From Candidatus Zhuqueibacterota bacterium (GTDB taxonomy: Bacteria > Zhuqueibacterota > Zhuqueibacteria > Oceanimicrobiales > Oceanimicrobiaceae), in assembly GCA_029262005.1 (NCBI GenBank), contig JAJDAG010000038.1:62001-126000 (forward strand): a stretch of 64,000 nt of DNA. The letters run 5' to 3'. Within the stretch, counting starts at the first letter, position 1, and every line of letters begins with the position of its first letter. Of the stretch, positions 34,990 through 44,442 are shown piece after piece. Under the pieces are notes generated by a model. That model saw only the letters and a list, made by a program, of their open reading frames with translations. It had not been told where the DNA came from and made no database searches. The position numbers were made by a program, and so were the translations under genes.

Positions 34990-37671
34990 ATGAAAATTAA
35001 AGCTACATTGGTAATTCTGGCAGCATTCTGTCTGCTTTTTACCACTTTGGGGTTCTTTGTTCGCAAAGAGCAGGACCCTGAAAAACTCAACCTGTTTCGA
35101 GCTAAAATGGATGATGCTGGTTTGTTGCAGATGACACTTGATCAGCTAGGTGAAGGCATTGGCTCCGGTCGGGTTGAACTCATTCGGTCAATCGTCTCGG
35201 TTGATTATGAAGAAAGCGGTTCTGCCATGGCCGGCACTTCTGGCACTGGCTCGAAAATGTCTGATACAGAGCAGAAACAGCCCGGAGCAAACGCTTTTAC
35301 TATCGTGTTGCAGACAATAAAACTTCTTTATGAAAAAAATGACACAATTGACTCAATCAATTCTGAGAACTTGCCGAAGATTAGATTACAGACCACGGAA
35401 ACGTCCCTTGAAGGAAACACGGCCATTGTTTCCGGAAATTTGGAGGCAATTTACTTTGATACAGACTTACACACAGAATTGAAATTTGTAAAACGCAATC
35501 ACCAGTGGAAGTTAGTCGCATCGCAAGGCCTTCTATCCGGCCTTAATGCACTCGGCAAAGCAAGGCTTAAGAAGAGCAAGGAAAGTTCAGAAAGCGGTTT
35601 TGAGCTTTATCGTGATAAGGCTGAAACAGAAGACCTTACCTTGGTGCGCCAGGCCCTTAGCAAGCAATTCGGCATAGACAAACTCACCCGTCATCTTACC
35701 GAAGAAAAATTAGACAGGCAGCTTTTTTCGCAACCTTATTCAGGCGTGCTTTTTTCTTCAATTACACAACACAATAATGCCCCTTATTACATTGCTAAGT
35801 ATGTACAGTTGGTTACCGACCCAGCCTGGAATAGAATTGTTTATGGTAATTACGACGGCTGGACAAAAGCGTATGGCAATAAAAGTGAGCCAAGGCAGAA
35901 TCTTAACCGTCCTCATGGGATTGATCGTGATATAAACGGAAGAATCTACGTTGCTGATACCGGGAATAATCGTATCGTAGTTTTGAGATTTCAGGGCAAT
36001 GGAGAGGCTGCAGAATTGCAATTCCAATTTGCATTTGGAACAGGGTTGTTATCCCAGCCTTATGACGTTGCCTGGGATGATTCAGGTACCCCGTTTGATA
36101 ATTCGGATGACATTATTTGGACAACAGATACCAGAAACCATCGCTTGCTCGGTTTTGCTTTGGGCGACGAAAACGCGTTTGTGCGTTACTCTTATGGTAG
36201 CCGGGGCAATGGTGACGGTTCTTTTTTCGAGCCGAAGTCTGTAGCAGTTGGCAAGTTCAACGGGGCAGCCAATGGTTATATTTACGTTGCTGATAGCGGC
36301 AATCGTCGCCTGGCGAAACTGGCCATCGAAACCAATGAGATTGCATGGGTAAGCAGTTTTTCACACAAGCGCGAAACGGTATTTTCCTCCCTTTCTGTTG
36401 ATCATTGGGGAAATATCTATGCAACAGATCGCAGTAATAGTGAAATTTTGAAACTGAGCGAAGATTTACAACCGCTCGCCGCAGTTGACTGTGACCCTAG
36501 TTCCAATGTTGGGCCGGTTGATTTTAGTGTGGTCTTTGGGAGTTTGTATGTCGAGGCAGAGGATAAACAATACTGGGCAGGCTACGATCAGGCGTTTAGT
36601 ATCGAGAAATGGACCGATGAATCCGGCAGTCAACGCTACCAATTAGGTGTTGGGCTGAAAGAGTTGACAGTTTTCCTGGATGAAGAACTCGAGGCGCTGC
36701 GTGTGGCATCCACTCTGACCGAACACGCTAAAGTCGAAATGAATGTCATCAGTGAAAAAAACGGCCAATCCGTACGGAATATTCCTGCCGGCTGGTTGGT
36801 ACCAGGGCGGAAAAATCTTGTCTGGGATCGTCGCGACGATGGCGGGCAGCAAGTAGAACCCGGCTACTATCACTTGCAGTTAACCGCTGAGTCGACCTAT
36901 GGCCAGGTGACGACATTGAAGGAATCTCAAGCATTCTACATGCCGATGTTTTACCATGAAGACTCAGGAGCCGGTGTTGTTGATGATCCGCATCTTATCC
37001 AGGGAGCGTCCAGCGCGGCCTGGGGCAGAGAACCGCAGCAAAGTGTCGCTTTCCATCCCTCGGAGGTAATCTACCATTTTACTAATTTGAACCCAACTGT
37101 TGAATACGAGATCGGCGCCCAGTTTTATAATGAGACAGGCAACTATCTGAAGCAGCGTATTGCAGTTGATGACGCTCAAGTTCATGGCGCATTCGAAGTT
37201 CCATCCGGGCTAAAGCGTCTAGAATGGATGATGCTTCCGAGGGATGTTTATTCAGATGGTGAAATAGATGTGCTAATTCAGAAAGTCGCTGGTGGGGCAG
37301 ACGCGATGATCTCTCAACTCTGGCTGCGCGAAGCCAATTATGATCCGGCAAACGCACCGGTACTTAGTGAAAGTGAAGCAAAAATTCCAGACGCATATTC
37401 TTTATCACAGAACTTTCCAAATCCGTTTAACCCGAGCACGACGATCAATTTTGCAGTGCCGGGAAACTTAGAGCATGTCATGCTGCGAGTGTACAATACG
37501 TTGGGACAAACCGTAAAAGTACTGGTGAACGGGCAGTTGTCGTCAGGCCGGCACGCGATTATCTGGAATGGCCGCAACGAATTTAATCAACAGGTTGCAA
37601 GTGGTGTCTATTTTTATCAATTCAGCGCGGGTGACTTTAGCCAAACAAAAAAATTGATCTTCATGAAGTAA
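34990..37671 (+). CDS. NHL-repeat exported protein with C-terminal FlgD/T9SS-like sorting region
   Basis: The 893-residue protein has a signal anchor (LVILAAFCLLFTTLGFFV). A middle propeller contains NHL repeats (RPHGIDRDINGRIYVADTGN and a second block PKSVAVGKFNGAANGYIYVA). Further on is a FlgD-Ig-like segment (LVWDRRDDGGQQVEPGYYHL). The end is the classic sorting module of FCB-type secreted proteins: SLSQNFPNPFNPSTTINFAV, LRVYNTLGQTVKVLV, ASGVYFYQF, KKLIFMK. It is therefore probably exported to the surface by a type IX-like system. It is 17 bases after the DUF3570 gene, so co-transcribed with the redox set. Confidence 0.85.
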   Translation: MKIKATLVILAAFCLLFTTLGFFVRKEQDPEKLNLFRAKMDDAGLLQMTLDQLGEGIGSGRVELIRSIVSVDYEESGSAMAGTSGTGSKMSDTEQKQPGANAFTIVLQTIKLLYEKNDTIDSINSENLPKIRLQTTETSLEGNTAIVSGNLEAIYFDTDLHTELKFVKRNHQWKLVASQGLLSGLNALGKARLKKSKESSESGFELYRDKAETEDLTLVRQALSKQFGIDKLTRHLTEEKLDRQLFSQPYSGVLFSSITQHNNAPYYIAKYVQLVTDPAWNRIVYGNYDGWTKAYGNKSEPRQNLNRPHGIDRDINGRIYVADTGNNRIVVLRFQGNGEAAELQFQFAFGTGLLSQPYDVAWDDSGTPFDNSDDIIWTTDTRNHRLLGFALGDENAFVRYSYGSRGNGDGSFFEPKSVAVGKFNGAANGYIYVADSGNRRLAKLAIETNEIAWVSSFSHKRETVFSSLSVDHWGNIYATDRSNSEILKLSEDLQPLAAVDCDPSSNVGPVDFSVVFGSLYVEAEDKQYWAGYDQAFSIEKWTDESGSQRYQLGVGLKELTVFLDEELEALRVASTLTEHAKVEMNVISEKNGQSVRNIPAGWLVPGRKNLVWDRRDDGGQQVEPGYYHLQLTAESTYGQVTTLKESQAFYMPMFYHEDSGAGVVDDPHLIQGASSAAWGREPQQSVAFHPSEVIYHFTNLNPTVEYEIGAQFYNETGNYLKQRIAVDDAQVHGAFEVPSGLKRLEWMMLPRDVYSDGEIDVLIQKVAGGADAMISQLWLREANYDPANAPVLSESEAKIPDAYSLSQNFPNPFNPSTTINFAVPGNLEHVMLRVYNTLGQTVKVLVNGQLSSGRHAIIWNGRNEFNQQVASGVYFYQFSAGDFSQTKKLIFMK

Positions 37672-37715
37672 GAACTCCTTTACTCCTCCTCCAATCCCAC
37701 CACTAATTGAGCCAG

Positions 37716-37748
37716 AGGCCCGGGTCGTTCATGACCCGGGCCTTTTTT
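37716..37748 (+). terminator. Rho-independent terminator ending the redox/NHL operon
   Basis: Perfect 11-base stem AGGCCCGGGTC (37716-37726) with GACCCGGGCCT (37733-37743), six-base loop, T-run after it. Confidence 0.93.
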
Positions 37749-37807
37749 ATTTTGGTGGTTTTGAATTTATAGCGCTATATCGTTTTCTGTGGTTGATGTT
37801 TTTAGAC

Positions 37808-37861
37808 GGGATTAACCGGGTAGACAGAATAATAATCCTGAAAATTATGTAATCCTGTCAA
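37808..37861. repeat. Dispersed 'ggattaac...aatcctg...aatcctgtcaa' intergenic repeat
   Basis: The segment reads GGGATTAACCGGGTAGACAG, then AATAATCCTGAAAATT, then ATGTAATCCTGTCAAG. This is the wording of a short repeat that recurs between genes in many FCB/Calditrichota-type genomes. It lies in the convergent gap between the NHL gene and pelG. Recognition is from memory; origin and function are unknown. Confidence 0.5.
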
Positions 37862-37887
37862 GAAGGAAAGACCCACAGCATTCGATT

Positions 37888-39261
37888 TCAGGTGGTGATT
37901 GGTTGCGTTGTAAATGTGTGGTATTCCAATTCGTTTAGGTGTTTGTTGAGAAAAACATATCCGGCGATGAGCGCGAGCAGGCAGGCGCAGAGATAACCGT
38001 ATCCAAAGAAGACATACCCCAGATGTAATGTTGCGCCTGTTAACAGGACATTGGCACCAAGGAAAACAGAGGCTACTTTGACTAACTTCGATGCCATATC
38101 AAAGTACATCATAAAGATCATAATTGTCAGCAACATCATTTGTAAAAAAACAGCAATCAGTGCCTTGTCGAGAATGATTGCACCGAGCCCGGGAAGCTTT
38201 AAAAAAGCCGCAATTTCGTCTGAAAAAAGCAGGCAAACAAGGGTGACGGTTCCCTGAATTTTAAGGAGCCCTCCGATACTTTCACGAACTGATTTGGCGA
38301 TCTCACTTTTGTTCTGATAGATTCTTGCAAGCGTATTTTTGTTCAAGATCGATTCGTAATATATGCGAAATCTGCTGTAAAAATTAGTCTCGATTTTTAC
38401 TAGAAAATATGTGTAGGCTGGAATGGTGGTCATGTAGGCGATAAACATGGCGCCATCATAGTCTGTGAACACGTAGAGCATATCGTGTACTTGCTCGCCT
38501 TTGTCGCTGAACCAAAATATTATTTTATCAACCCAAATACCAAGATTGTAGAAAAAGCCGATTGCAATAAGTTGCGGCATCTTGCCAATATACGATGCTA
38601 TTTCAAAATTGGGTGTGTCATCACTCTTAAACTCGATAAAAATACGTATCAGGAGAATAAACAGGAGTATGACCTGGCCAAATGTGTAACCGTGCAGGAA
38701 GCCCGTAAGTCCAAAGGCTTTCCCCAATGTGTATGCAGCAAAAAAGCTTATGGTTAACCCCGTTGCAAAGGCATACATGACAATTTGATAATTCTTGACT
38801 GCGCTTAAAAATATCATAAGCTGCCAGATGCAGCCAATAACAATAAAAAGCATGAGTGCGGCCAGCTTGTAGTTGAAGCCAATGTTCCAAAAGAGGAAAA
38901 ACGGCAAACCGATTATGAGCTGACAGACAATTGTGATTGTCAGTACCACAGTAAAGGTCGGCAATATCTTTCTAAACTTGCTCGCATAAATCAGGTCGGA
39001 TAGAAATCGGGTGATGAGGAGTTGGCTTAAACCAGTGGATATCAGAGAAAATGCGAATACGTAAACCACTGTGATGAGAAAAATGCTCATCTCACCACTT
39101 CTTAAGAAAGCGGCGGAAAAAATACCAAGCAAGACCAGACAGAGAATGGAAAAGAAAATCGGCCCACCTGCGATGGAAGCAGAAAAAATGACGCCACGCA
39201 GGTTGTCAAGATAGGTGTCTTTTTCAAATATCTTTCTTAGTTTGAATCCAATGCCGGCCAT
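37888..39261 (-). CDS. pelG: PelG, inner-membrane Pel polysaccharide transporter
   Basis: The 457-residue, about 12-helix membrane protein begins with the PelG-typical MAGIGFKLRKIFEKDTYLDNLRG, which I recognise from PelG of Pseudomonas. It has the MOP-flippase-like pattern of paired hydrophobic helices and a mid-protein FYNLGIWVDKIIFWFSDKG. In the characterised system PelD, PelE, PelF and PelG form the inner-membrane synthase complex, and PelG helps carry the growing glycan across. It overlaps pelF by 25 bases, so the two are translated together. It is the last gene of the locus. Confidence 0.92.
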   Translation of the reverse strand: MAGIGFKLRKIFEKDTYLDNLRGVIFSASIAGGPIFFSILCLVLLGIFSAAFLRSGEMSIFLITVVYVFAFSLISTGLSQLLITRFLSDLIYASKFRKILPTFTVVLTITIVCQLIIGLPFFLFWNIGFNYKLAALMLFIVIGCIWQLMIFLSAVKNYQIVMYAFATGLTISFFAAYTLGKAFGLTGFLHGYTFGQVILLFILLIRIFIEFKSDDTPNFEIASYIGKMPQLIAIGFFYNLGIWVDKIIFWFSDKGEQVHDMLYVFTDYDGAMFIAYMTTIPAYTYFLVKIETNFYSRFRIYYESILNKNTLARIYQNKSEIAKSVRESIGGLLKIQGTVTLVCLLFSDEIAAFLKLPGLGAIILDKALIAVFLQMMLLTIMIFMMYFDMASKLVKVASVFLGANVLLTGATLHLGYVFFGYGYLCACLLALIAGYVFLNKHLNELEYHTFTTQPITT

Positions 39262-40757
39262 GGCTCAGGTTCTCTGATATGTTGTTCATAGATTTTACGA
39301 TAATGATTGTGCAGGTCAATGCGATTGTAGAATCTGGCCACTCGTTTTCTTCCTGCTTCTCCCATGCGCTCCATCAATTCAGGTGAACGCCAAATTCGTA
39401 GAATAGCATTGGCTATTTCTTCGGAATTGGTAATGCCTGCAATCAAACCGCTTCTTCCCAACGCAATGTCTGCATCTGTTCGGCCATAGAGAAGTTCGCG
39501 GCAGGCTCCAACATCGGTAGAGACAACAGGAATGCCAAGGCTGTTCGCCTCCAGGATTACCAGTGGCTGTGCCTCGCTGATGCTGGTTAAGGTGAGTATG
39601 TCAATTTTCGGATAATATTCTTTTACATCAACTTTACCGGTGAACTCAATAAACCGCTTCAATCCCAAAAAATCGACAAGTTTTTGACATTCGTCATAAT
39701 ATGCCGGCTCTTCATCTGTGGGCCCCATAATCAAAATTTTTAGATTGTGAACTACATCGGTTACGCTCTTGCAGGCTCGTATAAACGTTTTAACATCTTT
39801 TATTGAAACAACCCGCCCCATGAAGCCCAGCACGAGTTGCTCTGGCTCTGTCTTCTCCTCGCGTTTGAGCGTGCTGAAAGTAGCGTAATCAATTCCGTTT
39901 GGGATAATTTTTAGTTTTTCAAGCGGTGCACCATCTTTGATTTGGTACCTCTGGTTGCCTTCGAATAAAGTGATAATTGCGTCAGCATTTTCGTAGCAAA
40001 TTTGACTGAACGTTGCAAACATTTTGTTCCAAAGGCCTTTGAAACGACTTTGTGACCGTTGAACTTTTACTCTGCGATCTTCTTGTTCATAAATCCAGTC
40101 AGCACGGCTAATTTCAAACCGTCTCTCCCGCGTGTAAATTCCGTGTTCGGTTAAAATTACCGGCCGGTTGTAACGCATCTTAGCCACGGCTGCCAGCAGT
40201 CCCGCGTAACCGGTCGATACAGTATGATAAATTGAAGCGCTCGGCAGGGGAGCGGATAATATTTTGAATATCGGGATATGCATGAAGCGGAAAGTCCAGA
40301 AATAATCAATAAACGATTCATCAGATGCGTTCCTTAAATATAGAGACTTCAGGATTTCCCAAGCTTCTTTTTCGCTGGGAATTGCTTCCTGCGATATCCC
40401 GCGAGTATCCGCATTGAAGAAGTTGTGATAGGCTGTTTGAAGTGCTTGCCACTTTTCTTGTCCTGCCGGACACATGTGGAATTTCTCAATATCCCCCCAG
40501 GCATCGGAGGGTAACTTTTTCTTGCGTTTTTCAGGTAAGTGCATGTCGTGCAGAAAGACGTGTTGGATATCTATCACGTTATCCGGTAATTCAAACTTAC
40601 GCTGGCAGGAGCCGTCGTCACTGGGAAGAATTACAGCGAGTGAAAATGTGAATTCCGACATGGACGATACAAGGCCGTGCACCCAACTGGATACACCGCC
40701 TGCAACATAGGGGTAAGTTCCTTCCAGGATTAAACAAACATCCGTTTTTGTTTTCAT
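39237..40757 (-). CDS. pelF: PelF, cytosolic glycosyltransferase for Pel
   Basis: The 506-residue GT-B enzyme of family GT4 begins VCLILEGTYPYVAGGVSSWV, the PelF hallmark. The C-terminal domain has KIIPNGIDYATF, LGFMGRVVSIKDVKTFI and the EX7E motif SEAQPLVILEANSLGIPVVS. In characterised systems PelF polymerises amino sugar from a UDP-linked donor at the inner membrane with PelD, PelE and PelG. There is no clear ribosome site. It lies 49 bases after the response-regulator gene and is separated from pelE by the whole pilus cluster. Confidence 0.94.
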   Translation of the reverse strand: MKTKTDVCLILEGTYPYVAGGVSSWVHGLVSSMSEFTFSLAVILPSDDGSCQRKFELPDNVIDIQHVFLHDMHLPEKRKKKLPSDAWGDIEKFHMCPAGQEKWQALQTAYHNFFNADTRGISQEAIPSEKEAWEILKSLYLRNASDESFIDYFWTFRFMHIPIFKILSAPLPSASIYHTVSTGYAGLLAAVAKMRYNRPVILTEHGIYTRERRFEISRADWIYEQEDRRVKVQRSQSRFKGLWNKMFATFSQICYENADAIITLFEGNQRYQIKDGAPLEKLKIIPNGIDYATFSTLKREEKTEPEQLVLGFMGRVVSIKDVKTFIRACKSVTDVVHNLKILIMGPTDEEPAYYDECQKLVDFLGLKRFIEFTGKVDVKEYYPKIDILTLTSISEAQPLVILEANSLGIPVVSTDVGACRELLYGRTDADIALGRSGLIAGITNSEEIANAILRIWRSPELMERMGEAGRKRVARFYNRIDLHNHYRKIYEQHIREPEPWPALDSN

Positions 40758-40806
40758 CGATTTTTCTGGAGACCGTTCTACTTATTTGTTCACAGAGGAA
40801 TCCTGT

Positions 40807-41214
40807 TTAACCCCTGAGCGTTACGTCCGTTTTGATCCCGACTTCCTGCAAACTCTTCAGCAAAACAGAGAATATATCCATCTTATTGAGCGGCTTAAAC
40901 AGGTATGTGTAAGCCCCTTTCTGAATGGCCTCCCGGACCAGATTGCCATCGCTATATGAAGAGATTATGATAATTTGTGTTTTTGGTTGCAGCACTTTCC
41001 ATTTAACAAGTGTTTCAATGCCACTCAAGCCCGGCATGTTTATATCGAGAAATGCCAGGTCAATTTGTTGCTTTTCGCATATTTCAAGCGCTTGAGTTCC
41101 GTCTGGGACCAAGTGTAACTGGTATTTTGGGTCCTTAATTATTGCGCGAAAATAGCTTAAAATATCGACGTCGTCATCGGCAACCAATATTGAAATCGTT
41201 TGTTCGGCGCTCAT
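40807..41214 (-). CDS. Receiver-only response regulator between pilQ and pelF
   Basis: The 135-residue protein has AGGAG upstream of the ATG. It is a stand-alone CheY-like receiver: VADDDVD acidic pocket, phosphoacceptor Asp in LAFLDINMPGLSG, the switch residues IIISSYSD and the lysine in YTYLFKPLNK. No output domain is attached. It starts 15 bases after the pilQ stop and ends 49 bases before pelF, so it belongs to the same transcript. It could act by protein contact on pilus or Pel components. Its kinase is unknown. Confidence 0.88.
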   Translation of the reverse strand: MSAEQTISILVADDDVDILSYFRAIIKDPKYQLHLVPDGTQALEICEKQQIDLAFLDINMPGLSGIETLVKWKVLQPKTQIIIISSYSDGNLVREAIQKGAYTYLFKPLNKMDIFSVLLKSLQEVGIKTDVTLRG

Positions 41215-41229
41215 TACGACTCCTTTTCT

Positions 41230-42597
41230 TTACTCCATGCTCTTTTGCATTTTGTCTATTAAATCAAAATCTTTTTTGAATAGCGTTTCGGTTTCTGAGT
41301 CTATGATGATCGTTGGCGTGATAAAAACAATCAACTCTGTTTTGGCCTTCGACGTTTTTTTGTTCTTGAATAGCAATCCAAGTAAAGGGATATCCCCCAG
41401 AATCGGTACTTTTGTCTGGCTCTGGATAATGGAATCTCTGATAAGGCCGCCAATCACAATGGTTTGACCATTTTTTATTTTTACAACTGTTGTCGCTTTA
41501 CGCGTTGAAATGATCGGTGTGCCATCCGGCGTGAAGCCGTTTTGAAAATCAGCTTTGGGTGACACGTCCAACATGATATATTCAGAATTAATGATATGTG
41601 GCTTTACACGAAGTTGAACGGTGGCATCTTTAAATTCAAACGAGGTGACCCCAAACTCGTTGAGTTTTTTAAATGGGATTTGATCGCCCACTTCAATTGT
41701 TGCTTCTTGATTATCGATAGTGACGACTCGTGGTCTGGAAAGAAGGTTCAGGTTGTTGTTCTGACTTAATGCGTGCAGCACAGCGGTCACATTTGTATTT
41801 AAGATACCGACACCGAGTCCACTGCCGACAGGAAAAGGAAACGTATCTTCCTGAGTCGGCTCTGCTTCTTCTTGCCCCTCTTCTTCCTGTTGCTGCAGGT
41901 CAAAAGATGTGCCGATTTGCCCCTTAATAGACTTCACATTTGCGGTTTTCCACAGCCATTCAACGCCCAGTTCATTGCCGTCTGTTGTAGAGACTTCTAC
42001 AATTTCCGCCTGAATATAAATTTGTTGGGTGGGCCCGTCCAGAGACTTTATCAGGCGTTCCATATCGGCCACCACATCAGGTCGTTCCTTAATAATAAGC
42101 GTGTTGGTGCGTTTGTCGGCCATGACCGCCCCGGTTTTTGAGGTAATCATTGTTTTCAAAATTTCTTTCATTGCTTCTGCGTCTGCATATTTACATCTAA
42201 TATTGCGCACAGCAGTTAATTGACCCAGGTTTTCTCTGTCTGCAACATAAAGTACATTGCCTCCCAACTCCTTGTACCCTAGCATTGATGCCTCAAGAAT
42301 AGCTTTGAATGCATCTTCCGGAGTAATATTAGTAAAATGCATGTTGACCTTGGTATCCTTGACAGACGGCGCCAACAAAAGGTTTTTCCCCAGTCGATTA
42401 GCAAGTAATTGCAGGGTATTTGTAAGAGAAACATTGTTTAAATTCAAGTCGATGGTTTCTTGAGATTGTACCTGTTGCTGAGCACCGTGAAGCAAGGCAA
42501 CATTGCTGGAGCCGATACAGTGCAGGCAGCACAGAAAGATACAAAAGTCAATGAAATAGTAGGAAGCGGTTCGTGCTATTTTTTTTAATTCATCCAT
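41230..42597 (-). CDS. pilQ: PilQ-like secretin
   Basis: The 455-residue protein is short for PilQ because it lacks AMIN domains. An N-terminal hydrophobic signal is followed by an STN/N0-like domain (LNNVSLTNTLQLLANRLGKN), an N1 secretin domain (DAEAMKEILKTMI, KRTNTLIIKERPDVVADMERL) and the secretin core with VVTIDNQEATIEVGDQIPF, NGQTIVIGGLIRD and VPILGDIPLLGLLF then ELIVFITPTII. It would form the outer-membrane pore for the pilus. An acidic Glu/Gln-rich insertion (QQQEEEGQEEAEPTQED) interrupts the middle. It starts 20 bases after pilP. Confidence 0.92.
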   Translation of the reverse strand: MDELKKIARTASYYFIDFCIFLCCLHCIGSSNVALLHGAQQQVQSQETIDLNLNNVSLTNTLQLLANRLGKNLLLAPSVKDTKVNMHFTNITPEDAFKAILEASMLGYKELGGNVLYVADRENLGQLTAVRNIRCKYADAEAMKEILKTMITSKTGAVMADKRTNTLIIKERPDVVADMERLIKSLDGPTQQIYIQAEIVEVSTTDGNELGVEWLWKTANVKSIKGQIGTSFDLQQQEEEGQEEAEPTQEDTFPFPVGSGLGVGILNTNVTAVLHALSQNNNLNLLSRPRVVTIDNQEATIEVGDQIPFKKLNEFGVTSFEFKDATVQLRVKPHIINSEYIMLDVSPKADFQNGFTPDGTPIISTRKATTVVKIKNGQTIVIGGLIRDSIIQSQTKVPILGDIPLLGLLFKNKKTSKAKTELIVFITPTIIIDSETETLFKKDFDLIDKMQKSME

Positions 42598-42617
42598 GGC
42601 GATTTCACAATGCTGGG

Positions 42618-43103
42618 TTATTCAATTTTCGGTAATTTAAGCAAAAGGTCGCCCTTAGTCGAACGCAGTTGGACTTTGTTATGGGATATCCTTATAACCC
42701 GATAGCCACCAATGATGTCGCCAACCTGGACAATTTGACCGCCTATTACCGCGGATGGCACTTGTTTTGCCCACAGAATTCCGCCCAAATGCGGGGCACG
42801 AATCTTCTTTGCTGCGGCTTTTTCTGTTGAATTAGAATTCAGCTTTGGCAAAGCAAAGGGGTCTCTGATGGCTTGCTGGGTTCCCATTGTTTTTATCAGT
42901 TTCTTTGTGATTTCAGGGTCTAGTGTTTTAATTTTTTGGAAAATTTTTAAATAGGAGTCATCGATTCTATTGTCTTTGTCATTTATCAAGAGAGTTTTGG
43001 CTGCCTTGTAGCCTTCGTTCTTACTCAGAGCACTTTTAAACAAAACGATTGCTGCAATCATGATAGTTGCCAGCATGGCAACTGTAATTATGAGTTTTCT
43101 CAA
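42618..43103 (-). CDS. pilP: PilP-like alignment-complex protein
   Basis: The 161-residue protein starts at a TTG that overlaps the pilO stop (TTGA). A single N-terminal helix (VAMLATIMIAAIVLF) precedes a linker with RDPFALPKL. The C-terminal PilP/GspC-like beta domain reads LGGILWAKQVPSAVIGGQIV then VGDIIGGYRVIRISHNKVQL. PilP bridges the inner-membrane PilNO complex to the secretin. The usual lipobox is absent, so it is anchored by a helix and not by lipid, as in GspC. Confidence 0.82.
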   Translation of the reverse strand: MRKLIITVAMLATIMIAAIVLFKSALSKNEGYKAAKTLLINDKDNRIDDSYLKIFQKIKTLDPEITKKLIKTMGTQQAIRDPFALPKLNSNSTEKAAAKKIRAPHLGGILWAKQVPSAVIGGQIVQVGDIIGGYRVIRISHNKVQLRSTKGDLLLKLPKIE

Positions 43104-43735
43104 TGTAAGATGTCCGTGTCTACGGCCAGACCGTCTGCTTGTAGCTTTAAGCTAGCCGGCGTCACGTCCAGAATTAGCTTTAACTGGCCTGTAAGCAGCT
43201 TCTCATTCTCTTCGGTGCTAAACAGGTTAAAATCACGAATCAATAGCACTTCATCAGCTGACTCTATTTGTTGAAAAAGATTTAGGATTGACGGGAATGT
43301 GCCGGAAAAATTTACATCGATGCTTACCAGTGGTGTTGCTAACGTATCCGCTGAAAATTCATCTTGACCTGCAACTTCGTCCTGAATGGATGTTTCGAGT
43401 TTCAATCCAGCGGTCTTTGCTTTCTGTTTCAGACGCGACACAAAGAACGGGATCTGTTCATTCGTTAATATGCTCGCATCAAGTTTTATGCGTTTGTCAT
43501 CGAGGAAGTCAACTTTTCGCTCCAGTCGCGCCACAATTTTGGATAAATCCATTGCGCCCAGTTCAATGTAGGTGTCGGTCATTCTCACAATGTTTTTCTG
43601 CAATTCCTGCGAGAGATTTTGGCGCGGGCTGATCAACAAATAATGAACAACCCAAACGCCTACCACGAGCCCCAGACCTGCTGCGATAAATATTGCAGGG
43701 TGATAAACTTGTATGATTTTTTTTATCCAATCCAT
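43100..43735 (-). CDS. pilO: PilO-like alignment-complex protein
   Basis: The 211-residue protein is placed at ATG 43735 (MDWIKKIIQ). A frame extension to 43777 exists. One transmembrane helix (AIFIAAGLGLVVGVWVVHYLL) is followed by coiled coil and a ferredoxin-like periplasmic domain (LVSIDVNFSGTFPSILNLFQ, DEVLLIRDFNLFST). It pairs with PilN in the inner-membrane platform. Its stop overlaps the pilP start. Confidence 0.82.
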   Translation of the reverse strand: MDWIKKIIQVYHPAIFIAAGLGLVVGVWVVHYLLISPRQNLSQELQKNIVRMTDTYIELGAMDLSKIVARLERKVDFLDDKRIKLDASILTNEQIPFFVSRLKQKAKTAGLKLETSIQDEVAGQDEFSADTLATPLVSIDVNFSGTFPSILNLFQQIESADEVLLIRDFNLFSTEENEKLLTGQLKLILDVTPASLKLQADGLAVDTDILH

Positions 43736-43808
43736 GGCAAAAAATAAAATTGATTTAAACAAAAAGCTGTGATTCAACCGACAATTTTGTCAGCAGTCGT
43801 TTCTCGCG

Positions 43809-44441
43809 TTACAGAATCAGGTCGTCCCATGAAAATTCCAGCATGAAATTATGATAATACTGTTGTCGTTGCTGGGCAACCGTCAGCCCCTGCAGGTCAA
43901 CACGAGTACTGGCAAATGAAAATGGCCTGGCTTTCTGCGTAGCAGTCAAGAATTTTTGAATCTGGCTGTCATCTTGATTTTTCAAATCCAGGAACAGGTT
44001 GCCTTTCACCATCATGACTTTTTTGTCAGGGCCAGTATAATCATTATCGTCAGGATTTTGACTATCAACAGTGACAAAGTGAATTTCCTTAAGCCAGAAA
44101 TTGCCGGGAATTGTCTCAGTCAGGGCGGTCAAACTTTCTCTGATAAAGCTGAACTCCACAGCATTGTGATATGAATTTTTGAGTTGCATACTGTATTGTT
44201 TTTGCTGCTGGTGCAGTTCAACTGCTTTCTTGAATTGTGGTGATGAGACGTCAATTTTTTTCTTAATGCCGGCTATCTGCACTTGATAGGTGTTTATGTT
44301 ATCCTGGACATTGACTAATTTTAGAAAAAGAAGCATACCGGCAATAATCCACATCGCGCCATATGCCGCGATTAGACCTGTTCTAAGGGATTCACGTTTG
44401 GATTGGGCAAGTTCATTTTGCAAAAAATTTACTTTGAGCAT
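43809..44441 (-). CDS. pilN: PilN-like alignment-complex protein
   Basis: The 210-residue protein begins with a short cytoplasmic peptide, MLKVNFLQNELAQ, the counterpart of the conserved INLLP motif that binds PilM. Then come one helix (AAYGAMWIIAGMLLFLKLV), a coiled coil and a periplasmic domain (SLTALTETIPGNFWLKEIHF). It follows the pilM stop by a single base, with AGAGGACAATAAG before the ATG, so translation is coupled. Confidence 0.84.
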   Translation of the reverse strand: MLKVNFLQNELAQSKRESLRTGLIAAYGAMWIIAGMLLFLKLVNVQDNINTYQVQIAGIKKKIDVSSPQFKKAVELHQQQKQYSMQLKNSYHNAVEFSFIRESLTALTETIPGNFWLKEIHFVTVDSQNPDDNDYTGPDKKVMMVKGNLFLDLKNQDDSQIQKFLTATQKARPFSFASTRVDLQGLTVAQQRQQYYHNFMLEFSWDDLIL

Positions 44442-44442
44442 C

